Below are positions 52,915-62,222 of a DNA stretch of 64,000 nucleotides, one piece after another. This stretch comes from Ancalomicrobiaceae bacterium S20 (lineage in GTDB: Bacteria > Pseudomonadota > Alphaproteobacteria > Rhizobiales > Ancalomicrobiaceae): assembly GCA_040269895.1 (NCBI GenBank), contig CP158568.1, positions 2,636,716 to 2,700,715 of the forward strand, given 5' to 3'. The position numbers were made by a program, and so were the translations under genes. Positions within the stretch are counted from its first letter, which is position 1, and each line of letters begins with the position of its first letter. The notes below the pieces were generated by a model. The model did no database searches. It worked only from the letters and a program-made list of their open reading frames with translations, and was not told the DNA's origin.

Positions 52915-53387
52915 GAGAGGGCCTCGCCTGATTTGAACTTGTTTTCAGTTCATCGATGCCGGGAAGGCACTTCGATGCGTTTTGAACCGGATTCTGGTGC
53001 ACTCGGCTACATTCCTCGTGCGCGCCGGTCCGTCGGTGTGCAAGCGAGGCACTGGTTCGCTGGAAGGTCCGATGCGGAGTGCGGCATACCGGTCAAAGAG
53101 GACGCCGGCGTACGGAGTCGCTTTGGCTGTGTCGCCCCAAGACGATGAATGTGCCAACCAACCGAGGCGCGCCCTGCCCCGGCGCTCGGGAACAGGATGT
53201 CAGGGGTGAACCCTACGTTCCGCTCCCCTGGCGAGAACAGCCTCGGCTCGACGCGGAGAGGACGGCCGCGGCGGAGCGAAGGTGCGATCCGACTAAATCG
53301 GAAGTGCGAAAAGGCACTCCGGCACTCCGGCACTCCGGCACTCGATGGTCGCACAGTTTGATCAGGCGATCGATCATAATGCATGCA
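52915..53387. other. Gap between TerL and portal genes
   Basis: 473 bases without a supportable gene, although all neighbours are tightly packed. It contains the short tandem repeat at 53313-53343 and an AT-richer end (53355-53390). I see no clear promoter or terminator. Confidence 0.45.
53313..53343. repeat. 8-bp tandem repeat, about 4 copies
   Basis: GGCACTCC is repeated at 53313, 53321 and 53329, with a last partial copy (GGCACTC) to 53343. Same period as the 20-copy array at 55975-56134 but a different unit. Confidence 0.85.
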
Positions 53388-54719
53388 TCACACATGCCTG
53401 ACCTTCGGACGACCTCTGCTCTCGAGCATCAGCACCGTCAATGCCCAGACCAGCGCGTCCAGCCGATCGGGCGACCGGCCACCGGCCAGACCCTCGGGGC
53501 CGAAGTCACAGAGTTCGTCCTCGAGCGCCGGGAACGTGCCGGCGTGACGCACCCTGCCCTGCGCATAGAGCGCGGCGACCGGCTCGGCGCGCAGCCATTT
53601 GCCGCGCGTGGCCCGAACGGGGCGCACGGGCACCGAGGCATCGACCTCACGCACCACGGCGGCGACCATGTCGCCGCCCTGATTGACCTCCGCGACCAGC
53701 GCGTCGGCCTCCAGTGCGTGATAGAGACCGATCGCGCGCGCCGCCCAGTCGGTCGGGCGGCCGGAGCGAAAGCTCTGATCGGCCAGTACATAGGCCATAC
53801 CATTCTCGTCCCGACCCGCCGCGACGATGCCGCAGGCATCGGCCTTGGCACCGGAGGATGCCGGCGGGTCGACCGCGACCACGATCCGCTTCAGGACCGG
53901 CGCGCGTTCGATGCGCAGCCGTTCGATCTCCTCGCGCCGCCAGAGTGCGTCCTCGCGATCCTCGATCAGCTCGCCGTCCAGTTCCTGGCGGCCGAGCCGC
54001 GTGCCCTGATAGCGGCCGACGATCGCATCGAGAAAGCGCGGCGCCAGATTGAAGGCGTTGGCCCCGGTCGAGGCGCGCGTCACGGCGGTGCCGGGATCGG
54101 CGATCAACCGTTTCAGGAGCGGCACCGGCCGCGGCGTCGTGGTCGCGACCTGGCGCGGGCGATCGCCGAGCCGCAAGCCGAATTGCAACATGTCCCAGAC
54201 CGCCTCCGCATGGCGCCACTTGGCCACTTCGTCGGCCCAGGCGGCCTCGAACTGCGGCCCGCGCAGGCTTTCCGGATCTTCCGACGAGAACACCTGCGCG
54301 ACCGCGCCGTTCGGCCATTCCAGACGGCGCAGCGACGGGCGCCAGCTCGGGCGCTCCGCCTTGCGATGGATGCGCAGCAGGCCGGAGACGCCCTCGATCA
54401 TGACATCACGGACATCGGCCAGCGTTTCGCCGACCAGCGCGATGCGGCCGGCGGGGGCGGCGGCGAAGGGCGGCCGGCCGAGCGCCAGACCCTTCACCCA
54501 TTCCGCGCCGGCGCGCGTCTTGCCGGCGCCACGGCCGCCGAGCACGAGCCAAGTGGTCCAATCGCTCTCGGGCGGCAGCTGGTCGGCCCGCGCCCAGACC
54601 AGCCAGTCGTCACGCAGACGCGCCCAGTCGGCGTCGCTGAGCAGAGCGGTGATTTCGGCGAGCTCACTCCGTGCGTCGGAGGCCCTCAATGCGGCGCGCA
54701 AGATCGAGGCGGAACTCAT
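53388..54719 (-). CDS. GTA gp2: terminase large subunit
   Basis: 443 residues. Walker A GGRGAGKT at 61-68 and Walker B ending in D163-E164 (AAWADEVAKW) form the packaging ATPase. The C-terminal RNase H-like nuclease has VVAVDPPASSG and the late acidic RSPDRLDALVWAL. It packages random genomic DNA into GTA heads. ATG 54719 has GGAGG 9 bases upstream and lies 56 bases inside the terS gene, so the two are coupled. Confidence 0.94.
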   Translation of the reverse strand: MSSASILRAALRASDARSELAEITALLSDADWARLRDDWLVWARADQLPPESDWTTWLVLGGRGAGKTRAGAEWVKGLALGRPPFAAAPAGRIALVGETLADVRDVMIEGVSGLLRIHRKAERPSWRPSLRRLEWPNGAVAQVFSSEDPESLRGPQFEAAWADEVAKWRHAEAVWDMLQFGLRLGDRPRQVATTTPRPVPLLKRLIADPGTAVTRASTGANAFNLAPRFLDAIVGRYQGTRLGRQELDGELIEDREDALWRREEIERLRIERAPVLKRIVVAVDPPASSGAKADACGIVAAGRDENGMAYVLADQSFRSGRPTDWAARAIGLYHALEADALVAEVNQGGDMVAAVVREVDASVPVRPVRATRGKWLRAEPVAALYAQGRVRHAGTFPALEDELCDFGPEGLAGGRSPDRLDALVWALTVLMLESRGRPKVRHV

Positions 54720-55326
54720 CGATATCGACCTCCGGCTCGGCTGCGGCAGGTTCAACCGTCGTCTGCAGTCCGATGAGCAGTTCCAGCGTGCGCGCAAGCG
54801 CGGCGAGCGTGCGGGCGTCCTTCTCGTCGGGAATCGCGCCGCTGCCGTCGCCGAAGCGGCGCTCGATCTCGACGATCTGCTTCTCGACCGCGAGGAACAG
54901 CCGCCGCACCAGCGCGGTGCGGTCGACCGGCGGCAAATCGCCGGGACGCCGGCCGCTACCGCGCCGGCTCGACCAGCCCGCTCGGAAGGCCTTTTGGTAG
55001 ACCGCCTGCGGCGTCACCCCGAACATCGCCGCGATCGCCGCGGCACTGAGGTCGGTCTCCTCATAGGCACGGCGGATCTCGCTCCAGTCCCGGAGGAGCC
55101 GCGCGTTCGGGCGACATCCGGTAGACTGCCCGGCGGGCGGGCGACGTTCGGGCGAGCGCCCTGCGGCCGCGGCGGCCGACGGATCGGACGCCGTGTCGGC
55201 CACCCCGTGGGCCATCGATGGATCAGCCGCCTCCGTCCCAGGGCCGGCCGGGATCGGCCGACCCGCCGAAAGGGCGTCGGCGGACGCCGTGGCAGACGGA
55301 ACGGACTTGCCGTCGGGAGCAGCCAA
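54664..55326 (-). CDS. GTA gp1: terminase small subunit (TerS) with HTH
   Basis: About 220 residues. After a Pro/Ala/Gly-rich leader comes a helix-turn-helix (WSEIRRAYEETDLSAAAIAA, MFGVTPQAVYQKAFRAGW), then a helical oligomerisation part (VRRLFLAVEKQIVEIERRF, KDARTLAALARTLELLIGL). This is the layout of RcGTA-type TerS. The start is set at TTG 55326 because a very strong AAGGAGG lies 6 bases upstream; ATG 55215 is an alternative. The 3' end overlaps terL by 56 bases. Confidence 0.82.
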   Translation of the reverse strand: MAAPDGKSVPSATASADALSAGRPIPAGPGTEAADPSMAHGVADTASDPSAAAAAGRSPERRPPAGQSTGCRPNARLLRDWSEIRRAYEETDLSAAAIAAMFGVTPQAVYQKAFRAGWSSRRGSGRRPGDLPPVDRTALVRRLFLAVEKQIVEIERRFGDGSGAIPDEKDARTLAALARTLELLIGLQTTVEPAAAEPEVDIDEFRLDLARRIEGLRRTE

Positions 55327-56348
55327 GACACACCTCCTTCGAAGCACGACACTTCGATCCGACTGCAAAGCGGCAGGCGATCGGAGCGTCGGACACATGG
55401 CCATCGGTCGGCGGCGATCGCGGACGGTCGCGGTGGGTGGGGCCGTCGATAGGCCGGCTGGCGTCTTCGCGCGACACGCAAGGGGCATGTCGGCGCTGCG
55501 CATCGTCTTGAAGGACCACCATTCCAAACGTGCAGGCGAAATTACGCGCATCCGGCAATCGCCCGCGCCGTGCAGGCCATGTCGGAGCACGCCGGCCCTC
55601 GCGGGCCCCCGGGTCAGCGCGCGCGTCCGTCCGATCTCGGGGTTTTCGAAGTCCCCCGCACCGGGACAAAAGCCGGAGGCACCGAAGTGGCCCAGCCAGA
55701 GCGGAGACGCGCAGGCGCTCTCCGCGAGGCTCAAGCCACCATCAAGGGAGAAGACCTTCGCGAAGCCCGAGAGCGGCCAGCGATCGGCCCCGCAAGGCCG
55801 CCACGAACACACCCATCCGGCCACGCCATTTCGAGTGACCTTCGCAAAATGCAGAAGGCGGAAGCATCGCAGGTGCACCCAGCCGGAACGAAGGCGCGGG
55901 CTCTTCGCTCCGATCGAACGTCAAGACGTGGGAGGGCCACCTCGACGTCCCGCCAGTGACCGACGATCGATCCTGCAAGGCCGCAAGGCCGCAAGGCCGC
56001 AAGGCCGCAAGGCCGCAAGGCCGCAAGGCCGCAAGGCCGCAAGGCCGCAAGGCCGCAAGGCCGCAAGGCCGCAAGGCCGCAAGGCCGCAAGGCCGCAAGG
56101 CCGCAAGGCCGCAAGGCCGCAAGGCCGCAAGGCCGCCAATTCGGGGAGAAGCCATTAGTCCCTGACGGGGCAATCGCCTGTCGCCGCCGACACCTTCGGG
56201 ATCATGACTAAAACCTAGCCGAACAGCCGGACGCTGTCAACACGTTTTACACGAAATTTCGAAAAATAAGAGTATAAAATGCAATCGACCACGTCATCAT
56301 CACGATATTTCAAAGCACTATCGCCCATATGCGCAATCGACCATCCGT
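55327..56348. other. Gene-poor region upstream of the GTA cluster
   Basis: About 1 kb without a convincing gene. The terS frame stays open to 55878 but its residues look like shadow. The region includes the 160-bp repeat array (55975-56134) and an AT-rich end (56195-56348) with palindrome CGAAATTTCG (56252-56261). The GTA promoter must lie here, on the minus strand upstream of 55326, but I cannot place -35/-10 boxes with confidence. Confidence 0.5.
55975..56134. repeat. 20 perfect tandem copies of an 8-bp unit
   Basis: GCAAGGCC is repeated without a single mismatch over exactly 160 bases. Because 8 is not a multiple of 3, every frame on a strand reads the same cyclic 8-residue peptide (ARPQGRKA on plus, GLAALRPC on minus), so gain or loss of units would shift any frame passing through. 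The array is 650 bases upstream of terS and about 215 bases past the ycgN stop. Confidence 0.97.
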
Positions 56349-56855
56349 TCACTCGAAGGTCGGATCTTCTCCCGGCCAGTCGACGATGTGATCCTCCAGT
56401 GCGTTTTCGGGGATATCCTCCTCCGATATCACCCGTCGACGGATCGAAACTCCGGCCAGATGCACCGTATCCGGATCGCCGGAGACCAGCGGATGCCACC
56501 AGTAGAGCTCGCGCCCCTGTGCGAGCAGCCGATAGGCGCAGGTCGGCGGCAGCCACGTGTAGGTCTGGCCGACGACCTCCTCGACATCGAGCTTCACACA
56601 GTCCGGTACATAGTCGTGGCGGTCGGGATAGGACTTGCAGCGGCAGCTGACATGGTCGAGCAGCTTGCAGGCGACGTTGGTCCAGTAGATGTCGCCGGTC
56701 TCCTCCTCCTCGAGCTTGTTGAGGCAGCAGCGACCGCAGCCGTCGCAGAGCGCCTCCCACTCCGCATCGGTCATCTCGTCGAGCCGCTTCGTCTTCCAGA
56801 ATGCTGCCTCGCCCAATGCCGTCTCCCGTCCCTCGCCCGATCGCGCGTCATTCAT
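56349..56855 (-). CDS. YcgN-family cysteine-cluster protein
   Basis: 168 residues. Cysteine pattern typical of YcgN/UPF0260: [20 protein letters not shown], then [19 protein letters not shown] and PDCVKL, with [17 protein letters not shown]. The clustered cysteines probably bind a metal or Fe-S cluster. Function not established. ATG 56855 is used; GTG 56879 is possible. Divergent from the PBP gene, with a 200-bp shared control region. Confidence 0.9.
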   Translation of the reverse strand: MNDARSGEGRETALGEAAFWKTKRLDEMTDAEWEALCDGCGRCCLNKLEEEETGDIYWTNVACKLLDHVSCRCKSYPDRHDYVPDCVKLDVEEVVGQTYTWLPPTCAYRLLAQGRELYWWHPLVSGDPDTVHLAGVSIRRRVISEEDIPENALEDHIVDWPGEDPTFE

Positions 56856-57055
56856 CGCCGAAAGCGCGTCTTCTCGCACCTCCGGAACCGGCGAGAAAGC
56901 CCCGGATCCGGATTTTGATCCGCATGCGTCCGATCACGATCCCGGCCGAATGGCGCGACGCTCTCGACCGAGGCGCGCGGCTTGCTTAAACTCTTCGTTA
57001 AGCGAGACAGCCGTGCCGACCCGGCACCGGGCTGTCCCAGAACGGATCGCACCGC

Positions 57056-59386
57056 TTGAAGAACCCGCCCGAGCCGTCCCCGAACGGCACGCCCGACGAG
57101 CCCCGGCACGATGCCGCGGGCGCCGCGCCCGATCCCGCGAAGCCGAAGAAGCTCAAGCTCTTCGGCCTGATCGAGATCGACGCCTGGATCGACAACGCGG
57201 TCTGGCGCGCCGGCACGGGCACCCTGTCGGCCTACGAGCGGCTGTCGATCTTCATGCGCCGGTTCCGCCTGTCGGGCTGGAAGAAGCTCGTCGTCGAACT
57301 CCTCGACGACGCCGCGACTTTCGGCACGCTCGGCACGATCCTGATGCTGGCGCTGGCCCTGCCGGCGTTCCAGGAGACGCGCAAGGACTGGCGCCGCGAC
57401 GTCGACTATGCGGTGACCTTCCTCGACCGCAACGGCAACGAGATCGGCCGGCGCGGCATCCTGCTCAATGATTCGGTGCCGCTCGCCGAATTCCCCGATC
57501 ATCTGATCAAGGCGGTGATGGCGACCGAGGATCGCCGCTTCTTCGATCATTTCGGCATCGACGTGATCGGCACGATGCGCGCCGTCGTCGCCAACATGCG
57601 GCGCAAGACGGTCGTTCAGGGCGGTTCGTCACTGACCCAGCAGCTCGCCAAGAACCTGTTCCTGACCAACGAGCGCTCGATCGAGCGCAAGATCAAGGAG
57701 GCGTTCCTGGCGCTCTGGCTCGAAGCCAATCTGTCGAAGCGCGAGATCCTGAAGCTCTATCTCGACCGCGCCTACATGGGCGGCGGCACGTTCGGCGTCG
57801 CGGCGGCGAGCGAATTCTATTTCGGCAAGTCGGTGCGCGACATCAACCTCGCCGAGGCCGCGATGCTGGCCGGCCTGTTCAAGGCGCCGACCAAATACGC
57901 CCCGCATGCCAACCTGCCGGCGGCGCGGGCGCGCGCCAACGACGTGCTGTCGAACCTGGTCGCGGCCGGGTTCATGACCGAGGGCCAGGTGCTCGGCGCG
58001 CGGCGGCATCCGGCGAAGCCCATCGACCGCAAGCGCGACTACACGCCGGACTATTATCTCGACTACGCCTTCGGCGAGATCGAGAACCTCGCGCCGAAGG
58101 ATCATACGCTCGTCGTCAAGACGACGCTCGACACCGGCATCCAGAAGAAGGCCGAGGAATCGGTCGAGGCGGCGCTGCGGCAGTACGGCGAGGAATACGA
58201 CATCTCGCAGGCGGCTTCGGTGATCATAGAGCCGGACGGCGCGGTGCGCGCGATGGTCGGCGGCCGCGAATATGGCGCGAGCCAGTTCAACCGCGCCACC
58301 GACGCGCTGCGCCAGCCCGGCTCGTCGTTCAAACCTTACGTCTATCTGACCGCGCTGCTCGCCGGCCGAACGCCGAACTCGCTCATCACCGACCAGCCGT
58401 TCTGCATCGGCAACTGGTGCCCGAAGAACTATGGCGGCGGCTACTACGGCCGCGTGACGCTGTCGGAGGCGATCGCACGATCGCTCAATTCCGTGCCGGT
58501 GCAGCTCGCCCAGCAGATCGGCCGCGAGAAGGTCGCGGCCCTCGCCCGTTCGTTCGGCCTGCCGATCCCGGAGAAGCCGGAATGGCCCTTCGTGATCGGC
58601 GCGACGGAAGTGCATGTGATCGATCAGGCGGCCGGCTTCGCCGTGTTCGCCAACGGCGGCTACAAGGTCGAGCCCTATGCGATCGACCAGATCACGACCA
58701 CCTCGGGCAAGCTCATCTACGACCATCGCCGCGATGCGCCGGCGCCGAAGCGGATCGTGCCGGCGGAGAAGATCGCCGAGCTCAACAGCATGCTGAACCA
58801 TGCCGTCGAGGCCGGCACGGGCCAGCGCGCCAAGCTCGACGGCATTCCCGCCGGCGGCAAGACCGGCACGACGCAGTCCTCGCGCGACGCCTGGTTCTGC
58901 GGCTTCACCGGCAATTATGTCGGCGTGGTATGGGTCGGCAACGACGACTATCACCCGATGAACCGCGTCACCGGCGGCATGGTGCCGGCGCCGATCTGGC
59001 ACGAGGTGATGGCCTATGCCCATCAGAACGTCGACCTGAAGCAGGCGATCGGCTTCCCCGCGCCGCGCGGCAAGGACGGCGGCGCGCTCGTCGCCGCCAA
59101 CACGCCGAAGGGCAAGGCCGCCGCCGAGGCCGCCAAGGCGGCGGCCGCGGCCGTCGCCCCGCCGGAGGCCGAGCGGCCGCATCAGCTGTCGTCGAAGGCG
59201 GTCGGCGTGCTCTCCGACATCGAGACGACCATGCGCAGCGCCCCGCCGCTCAAGGCCCAGCAGACCAGCGCGGTGACGCCGGCCGGAGCCACGGGCTCGA
59301 TCAGGCCGGTCACTCCCGCGACCTCGGCCTTACGGGTCGTCGCGGGCGAGCGGCCGGCCGGGCGTGGGCTGGTGGAGATGCGCTGA
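57056..59386 (+). CDS. Class A penicillin-binding protein (transglycosylase/transpeptidase)
   Basis: 776 residues. A cytoplasmic basic leader, TM at about 88-104, then a GT51 glycosyltransferase with catalytic E158 (TEDRRFFDHFG) and GGSSLTQQLAKNLF, and a transpeptidase with S423-x-x-K426 (PGSSFKP), SLN (476-478) and KTG (602-604). It polymerises and crosslinks peptidoglycan in the periplasm. The C-terminal 100 residues are an Ala/Pro-rich tail. Start is TTG 57056. The two small downstream genes follow on the same strand, as in other Hyphomicrobiales. Confidence 0.93.
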   Translation: MKNPPEPSPNGTPDEPRHDAAGAAPDPAKPKKLKLFGLIEIDAWIDNAVWRAGTGTLSAYERLSIFMRRFRLSGWKKLVVELLDDAATFGTLGTILMLALALPAFQETRKDWRRDVDYAVTFLDRNGNEIGRRGILLNDSVPLAEFPDHLIKAVMATEDRRFFDHFGIDVIGTMRAVVANMRRKTVVQGGSSLTQQLAKNLFLTNERSIERKIKEAFLALWLEANLSKREILKLYLDRAYMGGGTFGVAAASEFYFGKSVRDINLAEAAMLAGLFKAPTKYAPHANLPAARARANDVLSNLVAAGFMTEGQVLGARRHPAKPIDRKRDYTPDYYLDYAFGEIENLAPKDHTLVVKTTLDTGIQKKAEESVEAALRQYGEEYDISQAASVIIEPDGAVRAMVGGREYGASQFNRATDALRQPGSSFKPYVYLTALLAGRTPNSLITDQPFCIGNWCPKNYGGGYYGRVTLSEAIARSLNSVPVQLAQQIGREKVAALARSFGLPIPEKPEWPFVIGATEVHVIDQAAGFAVFANGGYKVEPYAIDQITTTSGKLIYDHRRDAPAPKRIVPAEKIAELNSMLNHAVEAGTGQRAKLDGIPAGGKTGTTQSSRDAWFCGFTGNYVGVVWVGNDDYHPMNRVTGGMVPAPIWHEVMAYAHQNVDLKQAIGFPAPRGKDGGALVAANTPKGKAAAEAAKAAAAAVAPPEAERPHQLSSKAVGVLSDIETTMRSAPPLKAQQTSAVTPAGATGSIRPVTPATSALRVVAGERPAGRGLVEMR

Positions 59387-59644
59387 GGTGTCGCTGGTCG
59401 GGCCCGCGGCTTCTTGCGCCGGCGCGCTCCAGAGCGACGCACCGACGAAGGCTACCGACCGCCCTGAACGACAGAACGAAATTCGATTCAATCGGAAGCC
59501 TTTTCGCTCTAAGTTCGGCGCGGCCGCCGGCCCGACCGCGAATCCGGGCGCGCGGCTACGCGCTGTCTGGTCGGGCGTCTCCAACGTCCGAGCCCGATTC
59601 CAGAGCCTTCGTTGCCGAGCCTTGCGGCGCCCGAGACCCGACCC

Positions 59645-60223
59645 GTGCGACTAGTTCTCTTCCTCCTCTTCGCGATTGCGGTCGCCGTCGGCACCGGCCT
59701 TGGATCGGCGTGGGTTCTCGTCGGCGAGGAGCGGCCGTTCGGGGCGGTCAAAGTGGGCGAGTGGGCGGCATGGCCGCTCGCCGGCAGCGCCGCCGACGCC
59801 GACCCCTATGCGCGCGCCTGGGCGGCGCGCACCGGCGAGATCCCGCTCGGCGCCGGCGAGGGCATGGCCTTCACGGCGACACGCGATTCGGTCGGCCGGC
59901 CACTCGTCGGCACCTGCGACTACGAGCTCTCCGGCGAGACCGCCGCCGCGCGGCTCTGGACCTTGACCGTGCTCGACAAGACCGGCGATCTCGCACCCAA
60001 TCCCGCCGGCCGCACCGGCTTTCACAGCCGCGAACTGCTGCGTGCCCCCGACGGTCGCTTCGAGATCAAGCTGTCGCCCTTCGCCCGCGCCGGCAACTGG
60101 ATGCCGACCCCGGCAGCCGGGCCGCTACAGGTCGTGCTCCGACTCTACGACACGCCGCTGGCGCTCTCCAGCGGCACCGGCGGGCTGGTGATGCCCCGGA
60201 TCGTGCGGGGAACCTGCCGATGA
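59645..60223 (+). CDS. DUF1214 domain membrane-anchored protein
   Basis: About 192 residues. N-terminal TM/signal anchor (LVLFLLFAIAVAVGTGLGSA) and a beta-rich DUF1214 domain (DADPYARAWAARTGEIPLGA, PLVGTCDYELSG, LQVVLRLYDTPL). GTG 59645 is preferred since it puts the hydrophobic segment at the very N-terminus; TTG 59612 would add 11 residues. Its stop overlaps the DUF1254 start by 4 bases. Role unknown; DUF1214 and DUF1254 proteins usually occur as a pair. Confidence 0.85.
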   Translation: MRLVLFLLFAIAVAVGTGLGSAWVLVGEERPFGAVKVGEWAAWPLAGSAADADPYARAWAARTGEIPLGAGEGMAFTATRDSVGRPLVGTCDYELSGETAAARLWTLTVLDKTGDLAPNPAGRTGFHSRELLRAPDGRFEIKLSPFARAGNWMPTPAAGPLQVVLRLYDTPLALSSGTGGLVMPRIVRGTCR

Positions 60224-60774
60224 TCCGCTTCGTGCTCTATCTCCTCGGCGGCCTGGCGCTCGGCGGCATCATCCATGTCGTCACCGTGCTCGGCGTGCCG
60301 CATTTCGCCGAACGCGACGCCTGGGCGCGCGTCGCGGCCTTCGGACCGGACGGCCGGTTCAACGCGATCCCGCGCGTCGCGCCGGGCGTGAAGCCGCTGC
60401 CGGGCATCGATCCGGCGATGGCCCACGCGGTCTGCCGGTTCTCGCTCGCCAAGGCGCCGGTGCGCATCAAGGCCGAGCTGCCGGACAATTACTGGTCGAT
60501 CGCGCTCTATGATCGCGCCGGACTAGTGGTCTACAGCCTCAACGACCGTGCAGCGGAGCAGAAGCCGATCGACGTGCTGATCGCCACCGCCGAGCAGATC
60601 GCCCAGCTGCGCGAGAACCCGCCCGAGGACTTCGAGAACATCGTCATCGTCGATTGGCCCGATCGCGACGGCTTCGCCATGCTGAAGGCCTTCGTGCCGA
60701 CGCCTTCGCTGCGGCCGGAGATCGAGGCCGCGCTCGGCACGGCGAGCTGCCAGGCGGCGCCGATCGCGCCTTGA
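60220..60774 (+). CDS. DUF1254 domain membrane-anchored protein
   Basis: 184 residues. N-terminal TM (FVLYLLGGLALGGIIHVVTV) and a DUF1254 domain (AMAHAVCRFSLAKAPVRIKA, NYWSIALYDRAGLVVYSLND). Translationally coupled to the DUF1214 gene (ATGA overlap). Function unknown; location inner membrane with a periplasmic domain is inferred from the TM. Confidence 0.88.
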   Translation: MIRFVLYLLGGLALGGIIHVVTVLGVPHFAERDAWARVAAFGPDGRFNAIPRVAPGVKPLPGIDPAMAHAVCRFSLAKAPVRIKAELPDNYWSIALYDRAGLVVYSLNDRAAEQKPIDVLIATAEQIAQLRENPPEDFENIVIVDWPDRDGFAMLKAFVPTPSLRPEIEAALGTASCQAAPIAP

Positions 60775-60817
60775 TCCGCGCGTGGCTGGAAGCGGCAGGC
60801 TCGGCGATCCGGCGCCG

Positions 60818-61612
60818 CTACTTCTGCGGCACCTTCTCCTGGATGCCGGCGCCGGTCGAATAGCGCGAGTGCCGCTCCGGCGGTCCGCCGCGATTGGCAA
60901 AGGCGGCGCCGGAGGCGAGCTCGGCTTCGGCGATCGCGGCCTGCAGGTCGCCCCAGGCCGAATTGATCTCGTAGAGCCGCTCGGTCGGCGTCTCGATCTG
61001 CATGCGATCGATCGCGATCCGATAGGCCTTCACCCGGAAGCGCATGGCGCGCCAGACCCAGTCGACGACGCGCGCGTTCTCGTCGACGCGCGCGTAGGCG
61101 TCGTAGAGTTCGGTCGGGCTCAGGTCGCGGCGGGCGTTGAGGGCGGCGATGCGCTGGTCGTCGTCGGCCTTGACCTTGCGCACCTCGGCCCAGAACGGGC
61201 CGATCAGGCCCGTGTCGGCGCGAATGTCGGCGAGCAGCCGGTTCCAGCGCGCCTCGCTCGAGCGGAATTTGTCCTTGCGCAGGAAGTTGTAATAGCCGTT
61301 CGGATCGAAGCGCTGGTCGATCTCGGGCAGGATGCGCGTGCGCTGGCCCTCGGTCAGGCTGAGCCCGAACCAGTCGCGCGCGTGAGCGACCTGGACCAGC
61401 GCCCAGGCGCGATCGCGCAGAGTGACCTCGTTGTCGGTGCGATTGAAGCCGGAAACGAGTTCCTCGCGGCCGTTCTTGGCGACGATGTCGCCGACCGCCG
61501 GCAGCAGATTGTCGTGCAGGACCGACGGGGCCGCGCGATCGAAATCGCCGGTCGGGCGGCCGCAGGCGGTGAGCGCGAGCAGGACCAGGAGCGACGGGCC
61601 GGCGGCTTTCAA
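60818..61612 (-). CDS. Conserved lipoprotein of unknown function
   Basis: 264 residues. Lipoprotein signal with lipobox LTAC (Cys at 17). The body is mainly helical and charged: SLTEGQRTRILPEIDQRFDP, NGYYNFLRKDKFRSSEAR, and Trp/Tyr-rich stretches. No enzyme motif. It is convergent with the DUF1254 gene (43-base gap). Confidence 0.75.
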   Translation of the reverse strand: MKAAGPSLLVLLALTACGRPTGDFDRAAPSVLHDNLLPAVGDIVAKNGREELVSGFNRTDNEVTLRDRAWALVQVAHARDWFGLSLTEGQRTRILPEIDQRFDPNGYYNFLRKDKFRSSEARWNRLLADIRADTGLIGPFWAEVRKVKADDDQRIAALNARRDLSPTELYDAYARVDENARVVDWVWRAMRFRVKAYRIAIDRMQIETPTERLYEINSAWGDLQAAIAEAELASGAAFANRGGPPERHSRYSTGAGIQEKVPQK

Positions 61613-61794
61613 CAGAGTTCTCCGATCGGGGCTCTCGAACCCCGTAATGCGGACAGGTGCGGCACGGCGCCATGGGCGCCGCCACCCCGCATGGGTAGCG
61701 GATTCGCGGTGCGCCGTCAGCCGCGGCGCACGTCGCGACGGCTCGGACCGCGGGATTGCAGTGGCACGGCGTCAGTAACGGGTCGGGTACGCAC

Positions 61795-61986
61795 TCAGTT
61801 GCGGGTCGGGTACGCTCCCGGCCCGGCAGGCTCGAGGGCCGGTCGCCGCGCGGCGAGATCCAGCGTGTCGGGCGTGCGCTCGATGCGAACGCCATCGAAG
61901 AGGAGCACGCGACCGCATTCATCCTGGCGCGGGCGCTTGGTGCTCGGATCGCGCCTCTCGGCGCTGAAGGGGACGACGACACCCAT
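61795..61986 (-). CDS. Small protein of unknown function (63 residues)
   Basis: 63 residues: GVVVPFSAERRDPSTKRPRQ, then DECGRVLLFDGVRIER and a Pro/Ala tail. ATG 61986 has a strong GAGGTGA 6 bases upstream, the main reason for calling it. The frame is open to 62115 but has no better start. No family recognised. Confidence 0.5.
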   Translation of the reverse strand: MGVVVPFSAERRDPSTKRPRQDECGRVLLFDGVRIERTPDTLDLAARRPALEPAGPGAYPTRN

Positions 61987-62222
61987 CGGTTCACCTCGCG
62001 AACCCTCGAAGATCCGTCCGTCCGGGGCCCTCCCCTCGCCTTCTGGCGACGGGAATCGGACCCGAAAATGCGCTTCAGACCGGAGTCGTCTGACAGCATT
62101 GTCATGACGCGGCACAGGGGGTTAACGACGCGTTAAAGTTTGTCCCCGATGCTCGGTTCCGTGAGACAGCGTTGCGCCGATGCGCCATCCGGTGCGATCG
62201 CCCGCCTTTTTTGCGAGGATCC

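Noticed and set aside
37423-55326. Ordinary prophage
   Set aside because: No integrase, repressor, replication gene or attachment sites are seen, and gene order follows the RcGTA pattern.
55327-55878. N-terminal extension of TerS to 55878
   Set aside because: The extra residues look like shadow coding, while a near-perfect ribosome site marks TTG 55326.
55975-56134. CRISPR array
   Set aside because: The units are 8 bp, contiguous and without spacers; no cas genes are present.
55742-56173. Repeat proteins (GLAALRPC or ARPQGRKA) encoded by the 8-bp array
   Set aside because: Every frame through an 8-bp array reads the same cyclic peptide, so open frames there carry no information. No ribosome site or flanking domain supports a gene.
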